DNA of 64,000 nt from Arhodomonas sp052060015 (GTDB taxonomy: Bacteria > Pseudomonadota > Gammaproteobacteria > Nitrococcales > Nitrococcaceae), in contig NZ_JBPODZ010000003.1 in the NCBI RefSeq assembly GCF_052060015.1, forward strand, positions 186,001 to 250,000, given 5' to 3'. A program made the translations under genes and the position numbers. Of this stretch, positions 8,332 through 17,195 are shown piece by piece (position 1 is the first letter of the stretch; every line of letters starts with the position of its first letter). The notes under the pieces are model-generated. The model was not told where the DNA came from and made no database searches. It saw only the letters and a list, made by a program, of their open reading frames with translations.

Positions 8332-9270
8332 ATGACCGCCCTGATTAGCGGATCCATGGCCTTCGACACCATCATGGTGTTCAAGGACCGTTTCGCCAAC
8401 CATATCCTGCCGGACCAGGTGCATATCCTGAACGTGGCCTTCGTTGTGCCCGAGATGCGTCGGGAGTATGGCGGCTGCGCCGGCAATATCGCCTACAATC
8501 TGCGGCTGCTCGGCGAGCAGGGTGTACCGCTGGCGACGGTGGGTGCGGATTTCGGCGTGTATACACAATGGCTGGACCGCTGGGGCATCCCGCGGGATCA
8601 CATCCGCGTGCTCGACGACCACTACACCGCCCAGGCCTATATCACCACCGACATGGACGACAACCAGATCACCGCCTTCCATCCCGGTGCCATGGGGGAG
8701 GCGCATCAGGTGTCCGTGCCGACGGGCTATGACAATCCGGTGGGCATCGTCGCCCCCAACGGGCCGGACGCCATGGTCCAGCACGCGGAACAGTTCCAGG
8801 CGGCGGGCATCCCGTTCATCTTTGATCCGGGCCAGGGCCTGCCCATGTTCGACGGCGAGGCGCTGCTGCGCTTCATCGATCAGGCGACGTGGGTGGCGGT
8901 GAACGACTATGAGTCCCGGCTGATGCAGGAACGCACCGGACTGGACCTGGACGGCATCGCCGAGCGGGTCGAGGGCCTGGTCGTCACCCGTGGTGCCGAG
9001 GGGTCCTGGATCTTCACCGGCGGTCGCCAGCTGCAGATCCCGGTGGTGGAGGCGGAGCAGGTGCTCGATCCCACTGGTTGCGGCGACGCTTATCGTGCGG
9101 GCCTGCTCTTCGGGCTGGGCCGCGGCCTGGATTGGGAGACCACCGGTCGGATCGCCTCGCTGATGGGCTCGATCAAGATCGCCAAGCACGGCACCCAGAA
9201 CCACTACTTCGACCTCGACGAGTTCCGGCGCCGTTACGAGGCAGCCTTCGGCGACGCCCTCCCCGTGTAA
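8332..9270 (+). CDS. PfkB-family kinase, adenosine-kinase-like
   Basis: A 312-aa ribokinase-type sugar or nucleoside kinase. The N-terminal half has the substrate-side YGGCAGNIAYNLRLLGE pattern (PfkB signature 1); the C-terminal half has DPTGCGDAYRAGLLFGL (signature 2), with the catalytic Asp in the GCGDAYR box and the anion hole. The internal similarity I recall is to bacterial proteins annotated carbohydrate kinase/adenosine kinase, which phosphorylate adenosine to AMP; substrate is not proven. It follows gcvH by 95 bases with its own ribosome site and is convergent with the DUF255 gene. Confidence 0.85.
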   Translation: MTALISGSMAFDTIMVFKDRFANHILPDQVHILNVAFVVPEMRREYGGCAGNIAYNLRLLGEQGVPLATVGADFGVYTQWLDRWGIPRDHIRVLDDHYTAQAYITTDMDDNQITAFHPGAMGEAHQVSVPTGYDNPVGIVAPNGPDAMVQHAEQFQAAGIPFIFDPGQGLPMFDGEALLRFIDQATWVAVNDYESRLMQERTGLDLDGIAERVEGLVVTRGAEGSWIFTGGRQLQIPVVEAEQVLDPTGCGDAYRAGLLFGLGRGLDWETTGRIASLMGSIKIAKHGTQNHYFDLDEFRRRYEAAFGDALPV

Positions 9271-9277
9271 GCCCCGG

Positions 9278-9300
9278 GGCCGCGGGCGGCGCCCGCGGCC
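9278..9300. terminator. Hairpin between convergent genes
   Basis: Perfect 10-bp GC stem (9278-9287 with 9291-9300) and 3-base loop, lying between the stop of the PfkB kinase and the stop of the DUF255 gene. There is no T tract on either side, so if it terminates it may need Rho or act as a 3'-end stabiliser. Confidence 0.5.
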
Positions 9301-11328
9301 TCAGGCTTGTGTCTGCAGGAGATCGGCGAGCGCCTCCGGGGTGTGCGCATCCGGCAGGCAGTGGCGGGCCCGGCAGACCCGGGCGCCGCGAGCCGGTCCC
9401 AGCCCCGGGGCCGATCCCGCCGGTAGCACAAAGACCTGACGGAACGGCGAGAACGCCGGTTCCGCGGCCCGGCGCCACGCCTCAACGTCGTCGGTGGCCG
9501 GGGCCCGGATCAGTACCGTTTCCACGCCCTGATTGGCCTCCAGCACCGCGTCGAGCATGGCGCAATGGGCCGGCGGCGCACGCCCAACGGCGCCTCGGGC
9601 GGCCTCGATGGCACGCTCCGCCGCTCCCTGGTAGTGGCCCTTTCCGGTAAGGGCGGCGAGGCGCAATAGCGCCCGGGTGGCGACGGCGCCGCCGTTCGGC
9701 AGGGCGTCGTCGGAGAAGCCATAGGGCCGCTGGATCAGCGGCTCGTGATCGTCGGCGGTGAAGTGGAATCCGCCATCCACGGGGTTCTCGAAGCGCTCGA
9801 GGAGGAGATCCGCCACGGTGTCGGCGCGCTCGAGCCAGCGATCCTCCCAGCGCCCCTGCAGCTGCTCGAGCAGCGCCCACAGCAGGTAGGCGTGATCGTC
9901 GAGATAGGCGGGATACGCCGCCGCCCCCGAGGCATAGCGCGCGAGCAGACGGCCTCCATGCCAGAGGTGTTCGTCGATGAAGGCCAGCGTCGCCCTCGCC
10001 TCGTCCTGCCAGTCCTCGCGCCCCAGCAGCCGGCCGGCGCGGGCCAGACCCCACGCCGCCAGGGCGTTCCAGGCGGTGAGGCGCTTGTCGTCGCGTGCCG
10101 GCGCGGGACGCTCGGAGCGGGCCTGTTGCAGCCGGGGGCGGGCGCTCTCCCAGCGCTGGCGCAATCGCTCGCGGGGTTCGCCGAGGCCGGCGGCCAGCTC
10201 GGAGAAGGTGGCGTGCACGTGCAGGTGCCAGCGACCGTGGAAGTTGGGGCGCCCGTCCAGGCCGAAGCGGTGGATCACCAGCCGCGCCTCCTGCGGCGGG
10301 AGCGTTGCCCGGATTTCATCCGGCGTCCATAGGTAGTAGGCGCCCTCGCCGTCGGCGCTGTCGGCATCCACAGCACTGGCGAAGCCGCCATCGTCCACGC
10401 GCATCTCGCGCTGCAGCCAGGCAATGGTTTCCTCCACCACACGGGCGAAGAGCTCGTCGCCGGTGACGCGCCAGGCATCGGCGTAGACGCCTAGCAGCAG
10501 GGCGTTGTCGCAGAGCATCTTCTCGAAGTGGGGGATCATCCAGTACCGGTCCACCGAATAGCGGGCGAAGCCGCCCCCGACCTGATCGAAGATCCCGCCG
10601 AGGCCCATGCGCTGCAGGCTCCGGGCGACCATGTGCAACGCCTCGCGATCGTTTTCGGCGGCGTAGTGGGCGAGGAGGTGGCTCAGGCTCGCCGGACGGG
10701 GAAACTTGGGGGCGTCTCCGAAGCCTCCGAAATCGCGGTCGAATTCCGCGGCCAGGGCGTCGCGCGCCGCCTGCGCTGCGTCGTCCACGGCGCCCTCCCC
10801 GGTGGGCGGGGCCTGCAACGCGGCCAGGGCCTCGATCATGCGTTCGTTCTGGGCCTCAATACTGCCGCGCTGTTCCTTCCAGGCACCGCCGACCCGCTCC
10901 AGGACCTCGTCAAAAGCGGGCATGCCGTGGGCCGGCGCAGGCGGGAAGTAGGTCCCGGCGAAGAACGGTACCTGATCCGGGGTCAGGAAGACGGTGAGCG
11001 GCCAGCCACCGGGGCGGCCGGTGAGTAGCTGATGGGCGCTCTGGTAGATGCGGTCCAGGTCCGGGCGTTCCTCCCGGTCCACCTTGATGCAGACGAAACC
11101 CTGGTTCAACCGTTCGGCGATGTCCGGGTCCGCGAAGCACTCTTCCGCCATGACGTGGCACCAGTGACAGGCGGCGTAGCCGATGGACAGGAGGATGGGG
11201 CAGTCCCGTCGGTGTGCCTCCGCCAGGGCCGTGGCGTCCCAGGGCTGCCAGTGCACGGGGTTGGTGGCGTGCTGGCGCAGGTAGAGGCTGGCCTGCCCGC
11301 CGAGGCGGTTGCTGTCGGTACCCGCCAT
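9301..11328 (-). CDS. DUF255 thioredoxin-fold protein (YyaL family)
   Basis: A 675-aa protein of the YyaL/spermatogenesis-associated 20 family. The N-terminal thioredoxin-like DUF255 domain (about residues 8-165) has NPVHWQPW and a CHWC redox pair at C54 and C57. The rest is an alpha/alpha toroid like N-acylglucosamine epimerases or glycosyl hydrolases (for example FEKMLCDNALLLGVYADAW). No signal peptide is visible, so it is probably cytoplasmic. The biochemical function of the family is not settled; a thiol-redox role is only suggested by the CxxC. It is divergent from ampD. Confidence 0.9.
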   Translation of the reverse strand: MAGTDSNRLGGQASLYLRQHATNPVHWQPWDATALAEAHRRDCPILLSIGYAACHWCHVMAEECFADPDIAERLNQGFVCIKVDREERPDLDRIYQSAHQLLTGRPGGWPLTVFLTPDQVPFFAGTYFPPAPAHGMPAFDEVLERVGGAWKEQRGSIEAQNERMIEALAALQAPPTGEGAVDDAAQAARDALAAEFDRDFGGFGDAPKFPRPASLSHLLAHYAAENDREALHMVARSLQRMGLGGIFDQVGGGFARYSVDRYWMIPHFEKMLCDNALLLGVYADAWRVTGDELFARVVEETIAWLQREMRVDDGGFASAVDADSADGEGAYYLWTPDEIRATLPPQEARLVIHRFGLDGRPNFHGRWHLHVHATFSELAAGLGEPRERLRQRWESARPRLQQARSERPAPARDDKRLTAWNALAAWGLARAGRLLGREDWQDEARATLAFIDEHLWHGGRLLARYASGAAAYPAYLDDHAYLLWALLEQLQGRWEDRWLERADTVADLLLERFENPVDGGFHFTADDHEPLIQRPYGFSDDALPNGGAVATRALLRLAALTGKGHYQGAAERAIEAARGAVGRAPPAHCAMLDAVLEANQGVETVLIRAPATDDVEAWRRAAEPAFSPFRQVFVLPAGSAPGLGPARGARVCRARHCLPDAHTPEALADLLQTQA

Positions 11329-11399
11329 GGGCGGTCCTCTGCATCGCTGGATGTCCCGTCGATGGTAGCATCCGTGGCGAGACGGAAAGCGGAGGGCGC

Positions 11400-11975
11400 A
11401 TGGAGGTCAACAAGGGGAATGGACGGGTGGCTCCGGCGCGCTGGTGCCCCTCACCGAATCACGATGCCCGACCACAGGGAACCGAGATCGATGCCGTGAT
11501 CCTCCACGGCATCAGCCTGCCCCCCGGCCGCTTCGATGGCGACGGCATCGAGCGGTTGTTCACCAATCGTCTGGAGCCCGACGGGCATCCCTTCTACCGT
11601 GAAATCACCGGGCTTCGGGTCTCCAGCCATCTGCTGATCCGTCGTGACGGCGAGCTGGTCCAGTTCGTGCCATTACACCGCAGGGCCTGGCATGCCGGGC
11701 GCTCGTCGTTGGCCGGGCGGGTCGAGTGCAATGACTTCAGCATCGGTATCGAGCTGGAGGGGACCGACGATATCCCCTATGCGGACGCCCAGTACGCCAC
11801 TCTCGGCCCGCTCCTCGCGGCGCTGATCCGCGCCTACCCGGCGATCCGGCCGCATCGGGTGGTGGGGCACTGCCACGTGGCGCCGGGGCGGAAGACCGAC
11901 CCGGGTCCGGTGTTCGAGTGGCGCCGGCTGGAGCGAGAGCTCGGCGTTCCGGTGCCCCCGCTGGCCGGGGCCTAG
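11400..11975 (+). CDS. ampD: 1,6-anhydro-MurNAc-L-alanine amidase AmpD
   Basis: Cytoplasmic zinc amidase that cleaves the stem peptide from anhydro-muropeptides during murein recycling, and so lowers the AmpR inducer signal. The 191-aa protein (E. coli 183) has the amidase_2 fold with zinc ligands: His in VILHGISLPPG, His in VVGHCHVAPGRKTDPGP and the Asp of KTDPG. The frame is open upstream, but ATG at 11400 follows a GGAGG site and fits homology. Its stop overlaps the stop of the first dctP on the other strand by 4 bases. Confidence 0.93.
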   Translation: MEVNKGNGRVAPARWCPSPNHDARPQGTEIDAVILHGISLPPGRFDGDGIERLFTNRLEPDGHPFYREITGLRVSSHLLIRRDGELVQFVPLHRRAWHAGRSSLAGRVECNDFSIGIELEGTDDIPYADAQYATLGPLLAALIRAYPAIRPHRVVGHCHVAPGRKTDPGPVFEWRRLERELGVPVPPLAGA

Positions 11976-13039
11976 AGGTCCGGCGGCAGATACGCCCTCG
12001 CCTCCCATTCGGCGTAGCGCTCCAGGAATGCCTGCTGGCTGGCGCGGATCCGCTGGAACAGCGGGTCATCCGCCGCCATCCCGTCGAGGACTTCCTCGGT
12101 GATCTCGCGCATCCGCCGCAAGACGTTGTCGGGGATGCGCTCGGCGCGCACCCCCCGTTCGCGGAAGCGTTGGAAGCTCTCCGGGTTGCGCGCCTCGGAT
12201 TCGGCGAGGGCGTAGTTGGTGGCCGCCATACAGGCGAGGCGGACCCGCTCACGGTTCACCTCGCCCAGCGCCGCCCATGCGTCGCCATTGACCAGCAGGT
12301 ACTGGGCCGAAAACGGCTGGTGCCAGCCCGGGAACAGGGTATGCCGGACCAGCTCGTCCAGCCCCAGGAATTCGTCGACGGCGGGCAGGGAGAACTCCGC
12401 CGCGTCCAGGGTGCCGGCGTTCAGCGCGGCGGCCACCTCGTCCGCAGGCACCGTGCTCACCGTGGCCCCGAGCCGCGCCAGCACCCGGCCGCCGAGCCCT
12501 GCAAAGCGGATCCTGAGGCCCTCGAAGCCGGCCAGGCTCTCGATCGGGTTGCGATACCAGCCCGCGGTCTCCGGGCCGATGATCCCGCAGAGCTCCGCAT
12601 GGACGTCGCGATCCGCCCGCGCATAGACCTCGGTGAGCAGCTCCTCGCCCCCGTGGAAGCGGTACCAGGCCAGGAATGCCCAGGGCTTCATGCCGAAGGG
12701 TACCGAGGCGAACAGTGACACCGCGGGGATGGTGTTCTGGTCGTAGCCGATCCAGGTATAGCCGGCCTCCACCTCGCCGCCGCTCACCGCCTCGAGGATG
12801 TGCATCGACGGCACCGGGTCGTCGGGTTCGGTGATCTCGATGCGGATGGCCCCGTCACTGATGGTCGCCAGGCGTTCGGCCATCCAGGGGGCGGGTGTGG
12901 CCAGGGCCGGCAGATCGGAAGGGAAGGCCATCGCCATGCGCCAGTGCACGTCCCCGTCCCCGCTGCCGCGAGTGGGATCGCTACCGATGGCGGAGAAGGC
13001 CACAATGAGGATGGCGGCAAGGATGCGCCGTTGGTTCAT
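11972..13039 (-). CDS. TRAP transporter solute-binding protein (second in the operon)
   Basis: A 355-aa periplasmic DctP-family protein with a signal sequence (MNQRRILAAILIVAFSAIGS). It has the DctP elements: the hinge segment with the substrate-carboxylate Arg in GLRIRFAGLGGRVLARLG, the AAALNAGTLDAAEFSLPA box and FPGWHQPF. These last motifs resemble the TakP-type 2-oxoacid/monocarboxylate subgroup, so an organic acid is the likely cargo (inference). Last gene of the dctQ-dctM-dctP-dctP run, behind a hairpin that may lower its expression. The start was moved to MNQRR; the frame runs 28 codons further. Confidence 0.85.
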   Translation of the reverse strand: MNQRRILAAILIVAFSAIGSDPTRGSGDGDVHWRMAMAFPSDLPALATPAPWMAERLATISDGAIRIEITEPDDPVPSMHILEAVSGGEVEAGYTWIGYDQNTIPAVSLFASVPFGMKPWAFLAWYRFHGGEELLTEVYARADRDVHAELCGIIGPETAGWYRNPIESLAGFEGLRIRFAGLGGRVLARLGATVSTVPADEVAAALNAGTLDAAEFSLPAVDEFLGLDELVRHTLFPGWHQPFSAQYLLVNGDAWAALGEVNRERVRLACMAATNYALAESEARNPESFQRFRERGVRAERIPDNVLRRMREITEEVLDGMAADDPLFQRIRASQQAFLERYAEWEARAYLPPDL

Positions 13040-13066
13040 GACGTGCCGGAAGCCACGGAACAGGCG

Positions 13067-13090
13067 GCCCGGCGGCGTTACCCGCCGGGC
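13067..13090 (-). terminator. Intra-operon hairpin between the two dctP genes
   Basis: Perfect 9-bp GC stem (13067-13075 with 13082-13090) and 6-base loop, in the 61-base gap between the stop of the upstream dctP and the start of the downstream one. With no T run it looks more like an attenuator or RNA stabiliser for the upstream binding-protein message than a full terminator. Confidence 0.5.
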
Positions 13091-13100
13091 CCGTGCGCCG

Positions 13101-14216
13101 TTAGAGGCACTCCTCGATGGCATCGAGGTCGGGGAGCTCCTCGTAGGTGCGGCTCAGGTTGAAGGGTACGGAGACGTCACGCCAGGCCGCGTAGTCCTGC
13201 AGGTAGGAGACCTGCGAGTGATAGACCTTGGCGGTCAATGGGTTGTCGCAACTGCTCTCCACGATCACCTCGTTGGCGATCTTCTGCAGCTCCACCAGAT
13301 CCTCGTCAGGCATGCGGGTGACCTCCACGCCGGCCTCCTGGAACGCCCGGGTACCCTCGGTGGAACGGCGTTCCGACCAGGAAATGGACCAGGCCATATT
13401 CGCCTCGGCGGCGGTCTTGAGGACCTCCTGGGTTTCCTCGGAGAGCGCGTTCCATGCGTCCTTGTTGATCATTACGCCGAAGACCGCCGCGGACTGGTGC
13501 CAGCCGGGAGTGGCCCAGTACTCGGTGACCTCATGGAACCCAGCCGCATAGTCGACCCCGGGTACGGAGAACTCGGCGCCGTCGACCACCCCGCGCTCCA
13601 GGGCCTGGTAGATCTCGCCGCCGGCGAGGCTCACCTGCTGGCCGCCGAGGCGCTCGAGCACCCGACCCTGGTCACGGCCGGACAGGCGCAGGCGCAGGCC
13701 GTCGAGGTCCTCCAGCGAGCGGATGGGCTCGTTGGTGCGGAAGCCCGATTCGTTATTGGTGATGCCGTAGGGCAGGTACACCAGGTCGTACTCGCCGAAG
13801 ACCTCCTGGTAGACCTCGAAGCCGCCCCACTCCTGGATCCAGTTCATGTAATCGGTGGCGTTGAACAGCATGGGCTGGCTGGCCAGCGGCGCGAACGCCG
13901 GGCTGCGGCCCGCCCAGTAGCCCGGCCAATCGCCGGCGGCCTCGATGTCCCCGGCGCCGGTGGCGTCGAAGACCTGGGTCCCGGGCATCAGCGAGCCGCC
14001 CTCGTGGAAGTTGATGGTCAGCTCGTCGCCGGCGAGCTGGTTGACCAGCTCCACCCAGTGCTTGTCGATCTCGATGAGCTCGATGGACGACGGCCAGGTG
14101 GTGGTCATGGTCCACTCGGTCTGGGCAGTGGCCTGCCCGGCAGTGGCCGCCAGGCCGAGGGCGGTGAGCCCGCCGATGACCGAGCGGGTCAGGGTCCTTC
14201 CAGTGTTATTGCTCAT
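13101..14216 (-). CDS. TRAP transporter solute-binding protein (first in the operon)
   Basis: A 371-aa DctP-family periplasmic receptor. The signal peptide is clear (SVIGGLTALGLAATAGQATAQ, cleavage near residue 32). Family elements are MTTTWPSSIELIEIDKHW at the mature N-terminus, LRLRLSGRDQGRVLERLG with the conserved Arg, VVDGAEFSVPG and YWATPGWHQSA. These place it in the same TakP-like subgroup as its neighbour; they are paralogues rather than copies. Start chosen at MSNNTGR with a GGAGAGA site upstream. It probably delivers a carboxylate to DctQM under an Na+ gradient. Confidence 0.9.
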   Translation of the reverse strand: MSNNTGRTLTRSVIGGLTALGLAATAGQATAQTEWTMTTTWPSSIELIEIDKHWVELVNQLAGDELTINFHEGGSLMPGTQVFDATGAGDIEAAGDWPGYWAGRSPAFAPLASQPMLFNATDYMNWIQEWGGFEVYQEVFGEYDLVYLPYGITNNESGFRTNEPIRSLEDLDGLRLRLSGRDQGRVLERLGGQQVSLAGGEIYQALERGVVDGAEFSVPGVDYAAGFHEVTEYWATPGWHQSAAVFGVMINKDAWNALSEETQEVLKTAAEANMAWSISWSERRSTEGTRAFQEAGVEVTRMPDEDLVELQKIANEVIVESSCDNPLTAKVYHSQVSYLQDYAAWRDVSVPFNLSRTYEELPDLDAIEECL

Positions 14217-14269
14217 GGTCTCTCCTCCGTCTTCGGGGTTGTGTCTCGGAAAATCATGGCCGGCCCTGG

Positions 14270-15595
14270 CTAGCCGAACAACTGCTCCGGCAGCCAGGTC
14301 ACCAGACCGGGGAACAGGGCCATCAGACCGATCATGCCCAGGATGATGAGCACGAAGGGGATGATGCCCCGGTATAGGTGCAAGGTACCCACCTCCGCGG
14401 GGGCCACGCCCTTGAGATAGAACAGGGAATAGCCGAACGGCGGTGTCAGGAAAGAGGTTTGCAGCATCACCGCCATCATTACGACGAACCACAGCGGGTC
14501 CTGGCCCATGCCCTCGATGACCGGCAGCATGATGGGGAAGCTAAGCAGCACGATGCCCGTCCAGTCCAGGAACATGCCCAGCACGAAGACGATGAGCAGC
14601 ATGATGAAGATGAGCATGCCGGGCGAGAGCTCGGAGCCCAGGAGTGCGTCCTGGACCATGCCCATGCCGCCACCGGTGTTGAACACGCCGGTAAAGGCCG
14701 TGGCGCCCACGATCACCCACATGACCATACCCGTGACCTTGGCGGTCTCGAACAGCGAGTGGGCGAAGCGGCGAGGCGTGAACTGGCCGTAGCCCACCAT
14801 CATCACAAAGGCGAGGAAGGCGCCGATTGCCGAGGCCTCGGTGGCGGTGGCCACGCCGGTGAACAGCACGCCGAGCACGCCGAGGATCAACCCGATGGGC
14901 GGCAAGACGTGGCGCAGCAGCCGCCCCGCGACCTCCCGCCGGCCCACCGCCGCGAGCTCCTCGGTGCCTACCGGTGGCGCCCAATTCGGGCGGAGCGTGG
15001 CGACGAGAATGACGTACAGCGCATAGGCGAGTCCCAGCGCTAGGCCCGGCACCAACGATCCCGCAAAGAGCTCGCCCACCGACAGCGGGGAGTAGCTCGC
15101 CATCAACACCAACATGATGCTCGGCGGGATGAGGATGCCTAGGGTGCCGCTGGCCATTACGGTGCCGGCGCTGAGCTCCTTCTGATAGCCATACTCCAGC
15201 ATGGGCCGCAGGGCGATCATGCCCATGACGGTGATGGAGGCGCCGACGATCCCGGTGGTGGCGGCGAGCAGTACCGAGACCACCACGACGGCCAGGGTCA
15301 GCCCGCCGCGCACCCGCGACAGTGCCAGGCGCAGGGTCTCGAACATGCGGTCGGTCACCCCGGAATCGCTGAGGAAGCGCGCCATGAGGATGAACAGCGG
15401 GATGGCGACGAGGACATAGTTGTCCATCACCCCGCCGTAGATGCGGTTGACGATGATCCCGAAGACCTGTGGCCCGGGGCCCAGGAAACCGGCGATCACG
15501 GCGATGCCGCCGAGGACGAAGGGCAGGGGATGCCCCAGGAACAGGCCGGCCAGCAGGCCGCCGAACATCAGGACGGTGAGCCACTCAGGCGACAT
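14270..15595 (-). CDS. dctM: TRAP transporter large permease DctM
   Basis: A 441-aa inner-membrane protein with about 12 hydrophobic segments. It shows DctM marks: VLVAIPLFILMARFLSDSG, LLAATTGIVGASITVMG and SGTLGILIPPSIMLVLMAS, the last being the conserved helix-hairpin region that forms the transport site. It couples Na+ entry to substrate uptake. The start overlaps the dctQ stop by 11 bases, so the two are translationally coupled. Confidence 0.95.
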   Translation of the reverse strand: MSPEWLTVLMFGGLLAGLFLGHPLPFVLGGIAVIAGFLGPGPQVFGIIVNRIYGGVMDNYVLVAIPLFILMARFLSDSGVTDRMFETLRLALSRVRGGLTLAVVVVSVLLAATTGIVGASITVMGMIALRPMLEYGYQKELSAGTVMASGTLGILIPPSIMLVLMASYSPLSVGELFAGSLVPGLALGLAYALYVILVATLRPNWAPPVGTEELAAVGRREVAGRLLRHVLPPIGLILGVLGVLFTGVATATEASAIGAFLAFVMMVGYGQFTPRRFAHSLFETAKVTGMVMWVIVGATAFTGVFNTGGGMGMVQDALLGSELSPGMLIFIMLLIVFVLGMFLDWTGIVLLSFPIMLPVIEGMGQDPLWFVVMMAVMLQTSFLTPPFGYSLFYLKGVAPAEVGTLHLYRGIIPFVLIILGMIGLMALFPGLVTWLPEQLFG

Positions 15596-16097
15596 GGCCG
15601 GTCTCCCCGCGGGTGAGCACGCGCAGCGAGCGCAGGAAGGTCGCGAGCGCCTGAAGCCCGACCAGTACCGCGGCGATGAGGATCACCGTCTTAATGGGGT
15701 AGACCGGGATGGCGACGATTCCGTAAGTGGTCTCGCCGAAGCGCCAGGATCGGGCCACGAAGTTGTATCCCGAGTAGAGCAGGACCGCCAGGAAGGGCAG
15801 GAAGAAGACCAGGTAGCCGATGACGTCGAGCAGCGCCTGGAGCCGTGCCGAGAGCCGCTCCTTGAGGACATCCACCTCCACATGGGCGCGATGCAGCAGC
15901 GCATAGCCGCCGACCATCATGAAGTGAAGGGCGTAGAGCTGCTTGGTGACCTCGAAGGCCCAGTCGGTAGGCCGCGAGAAGAAGGCCCTGGAGCCGACGT
16001 CGTAGATGGTGAACAGCACGACGAGCACGGTGGCGAAGGCGACGATCCGTCCCGTCCACTCGTTGAGCCCGTCGATGGCTCTCAGCAAGCCCTGCAT
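15585..16097 (-). CDS. dctQ: TRAP transporter small permease DctQ
   Basis: A 170-aa inner-membrane protein with four hydrophobic helices (about residues 17-37, 53-70, 92-112 and 138-158), the DctQ pattern. HVEVDVLKERLS between helices 2 and 3 is typical. The start is ATG at 16097 with a GGAGGAG site 7 bases upstream; the frame is open for 30 more codons. First gene of the TRAP operon. The longer DctQ loop agrees with the TakPQM/mannitol-type subgroup. Confidence 0.9.
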   Translation of the reverse strand: MQGLLRAIDGLNEWTGRIVAFATVLVVLFTIYDVGSRAFFSRPTDWAFEVTKQLYALHFMMVGGYALLHRAHVEVDVLKERLSARLQALLDVIGYLVFFLPFLAVLLYSGYNFVARSWRFGETTYGIVAIPVYPIKTVILIAAVLVGLQALATFLRSLRVLTRGETGHVA

Positions 16098-16215
16098 GAC
16101 GTTCTTCTCCTCCCCGTTGCAGGTATCTTGGTGCCGGGCTGAGGCCGTCCTGGCGTATTTCCGTGGTACGGCGAGGGCGTTGTCCATTGTTAATCTCGGT
16201 CACCCCGTGGCCAGG

Positions 16216-16245
16216 AGTATCCTATCCCCGCCAGTGCGCCGTCAA
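16216..16245 (-). promoter_or_regulatory. Predicted sigma70 promoter of the TRAP operon
   Basis: On the minus strand: -35 TTGACG (16240-16245, five of six), 18-bp spacer, -10 GATACT (16216-16221, four of six). It lies in the 167-base gap between apaH and dctQ and would give a leader of about 110 bases. A 16-bp palindrome abuts the -35. Confidence 0.5.
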
Positions 16246-16261
16246 TTTACCGCAGGGTAAA
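16246..16261. promoter_or_regulatory. Palindrome beside the TRAP promoter -35 (possible operator)
   Basis: TTTACC-GCAG-GGTAAA: 6-bp arms around a 4-base centre, directly upstream of the -35 box and 3 bases past the apaH stop codon. It could be a regulator site or the stem of a weak apaH terminator. No regulator gene lies nearby to favour the first. Confidence 0.35.
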
Positions 16262-16264
16262 CCG

Positions 16265-17110
16265 CTAGCGCCCGGGTGCCGGCTCGAGCGCTGCCTCGCA
16301 GGGCGTGGCGGTGATCTCCCCGTCCCCATCCAACCGCGCGGCGGTGAGGGTGCCGCCCCACAGGCAACCGGTATCCAGGGAGAGCAGATCCTCGCGCCGC
16401 ACCAACCCCAGGGTGGACCAGTGCCCGAAGATCACCCGGATCCCCTCTCCGGTGAGGGGACGCCCGGGCACCTCGAACCAGGGCAGATAGCCTTCCGGGG
16501 CGCGGTCGGGGGCACCCTTGTAGTCCAGAAGCAGCCGCCCGTCGCGGGCACAGAAGCGCATACGGGTAAACGCATTGGTGATGTAGCGCAGACGGTCCCA
16601 GCCGCTGAGGTCGTCGGACCAGCAATCGGGTCGGTTGCCATAGAGATGATGGAGGAAATCCCGGTAGCGCTCGCCGCTGAGCACCTCCTCCACCTCCGCG
16701 GCGGCGGCCCGTGCCTGGGCCAGGTCCCACGGTGGCGCGATGCCCGCGTGGACCAGGATCCGCCCGGGTAGGCGCGGAGTCTCGTGGAGCAGCGGGCGCC
16801 GGCGGAGCCACTCCAACAGCTCCGCCCCATCGCCGGCGGTCAGGATATCAGCGACGGTGTCCGTGCGCTTGGCGCGGGCGAAGCCCTCGGCGATGGCGAG
16901 CAGGTGGATGTCGTGGTTGCCGAGGACGGTGCGGGCGCTGTCGCCGAGGGCGCGAACGAAGCGCAGGGTCTCCAGGGACTGTGGCCCGCGGTTGACGAGG
17001 TCGCCGGTGAACCAGAGCTCGTCGGCGGCGGGATCGAAGCCGATGCGGTCGAGCAGTCGACGCAGGGCGTCATAGCAGCCCTGGATATCGCCGATGGCGT
17101 AGACGGCCAC
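16265..17110 (-). CDS. apaH: Diadenosine tetraphosphatase (symmetrical)
   Basis: Hydrolyses Ap4A to two ADP and removes Np4 caps from RNA; cytoplasmic metallophosphatase of 281 aa (E. coli 280). Motifs in order: GDIQGCYDAL, FTGDLVNRGPQSLETLRF, GNHDIHLLA and, late, FGHWSTLG. The start is GTG at 17110 with an AAGGAG site upstream; homology begins exactly here (AVYAIGDIQG). In many relatives it follows rsmA-apaG; here tal and a usp gene lie between rsmA and apaH. Confidence 0.95.
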   Translation of the reverse strand: MAVYAIGDIQGCYDALRRLLDRIGFDPAADELWFTGDLVNRGPQSLETLRFVRALGDSARTVLGNHDIHLLAIAEGFARAKRTDTVADILTAGDGAELLEWLRRRPLLHETPRLPGRILVHAGIAPPWDLAQARAAAAEVEEVLSGERYRDFLHHLYGNRPDCWSDDLSGWDRLRYITNAFTRMRFCARDGRLLLDYKGAPDRAPEGYLPWFEVPGRPLTGEGIRVIFGHWSTLGLVRREDLLSLDTGCLWGGTLTAARLDGDGEITATPCEAALEPAPGR

Positions 17111-17195
17111 TGGGCGCTCCTTGGATGACCTGGGGATGTAGCGGTCATTCTCCGGGACACGGTGTTGCAGGGCAACAGGAACCCCGGAAGGGGGC

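Noticed and set aside
12798..14273. Plus-strand frame of 491 codons across the two dctP genes
   Set aside because: Antisense to two recognisable binding proteins and their gap; no ribosome site or domain.
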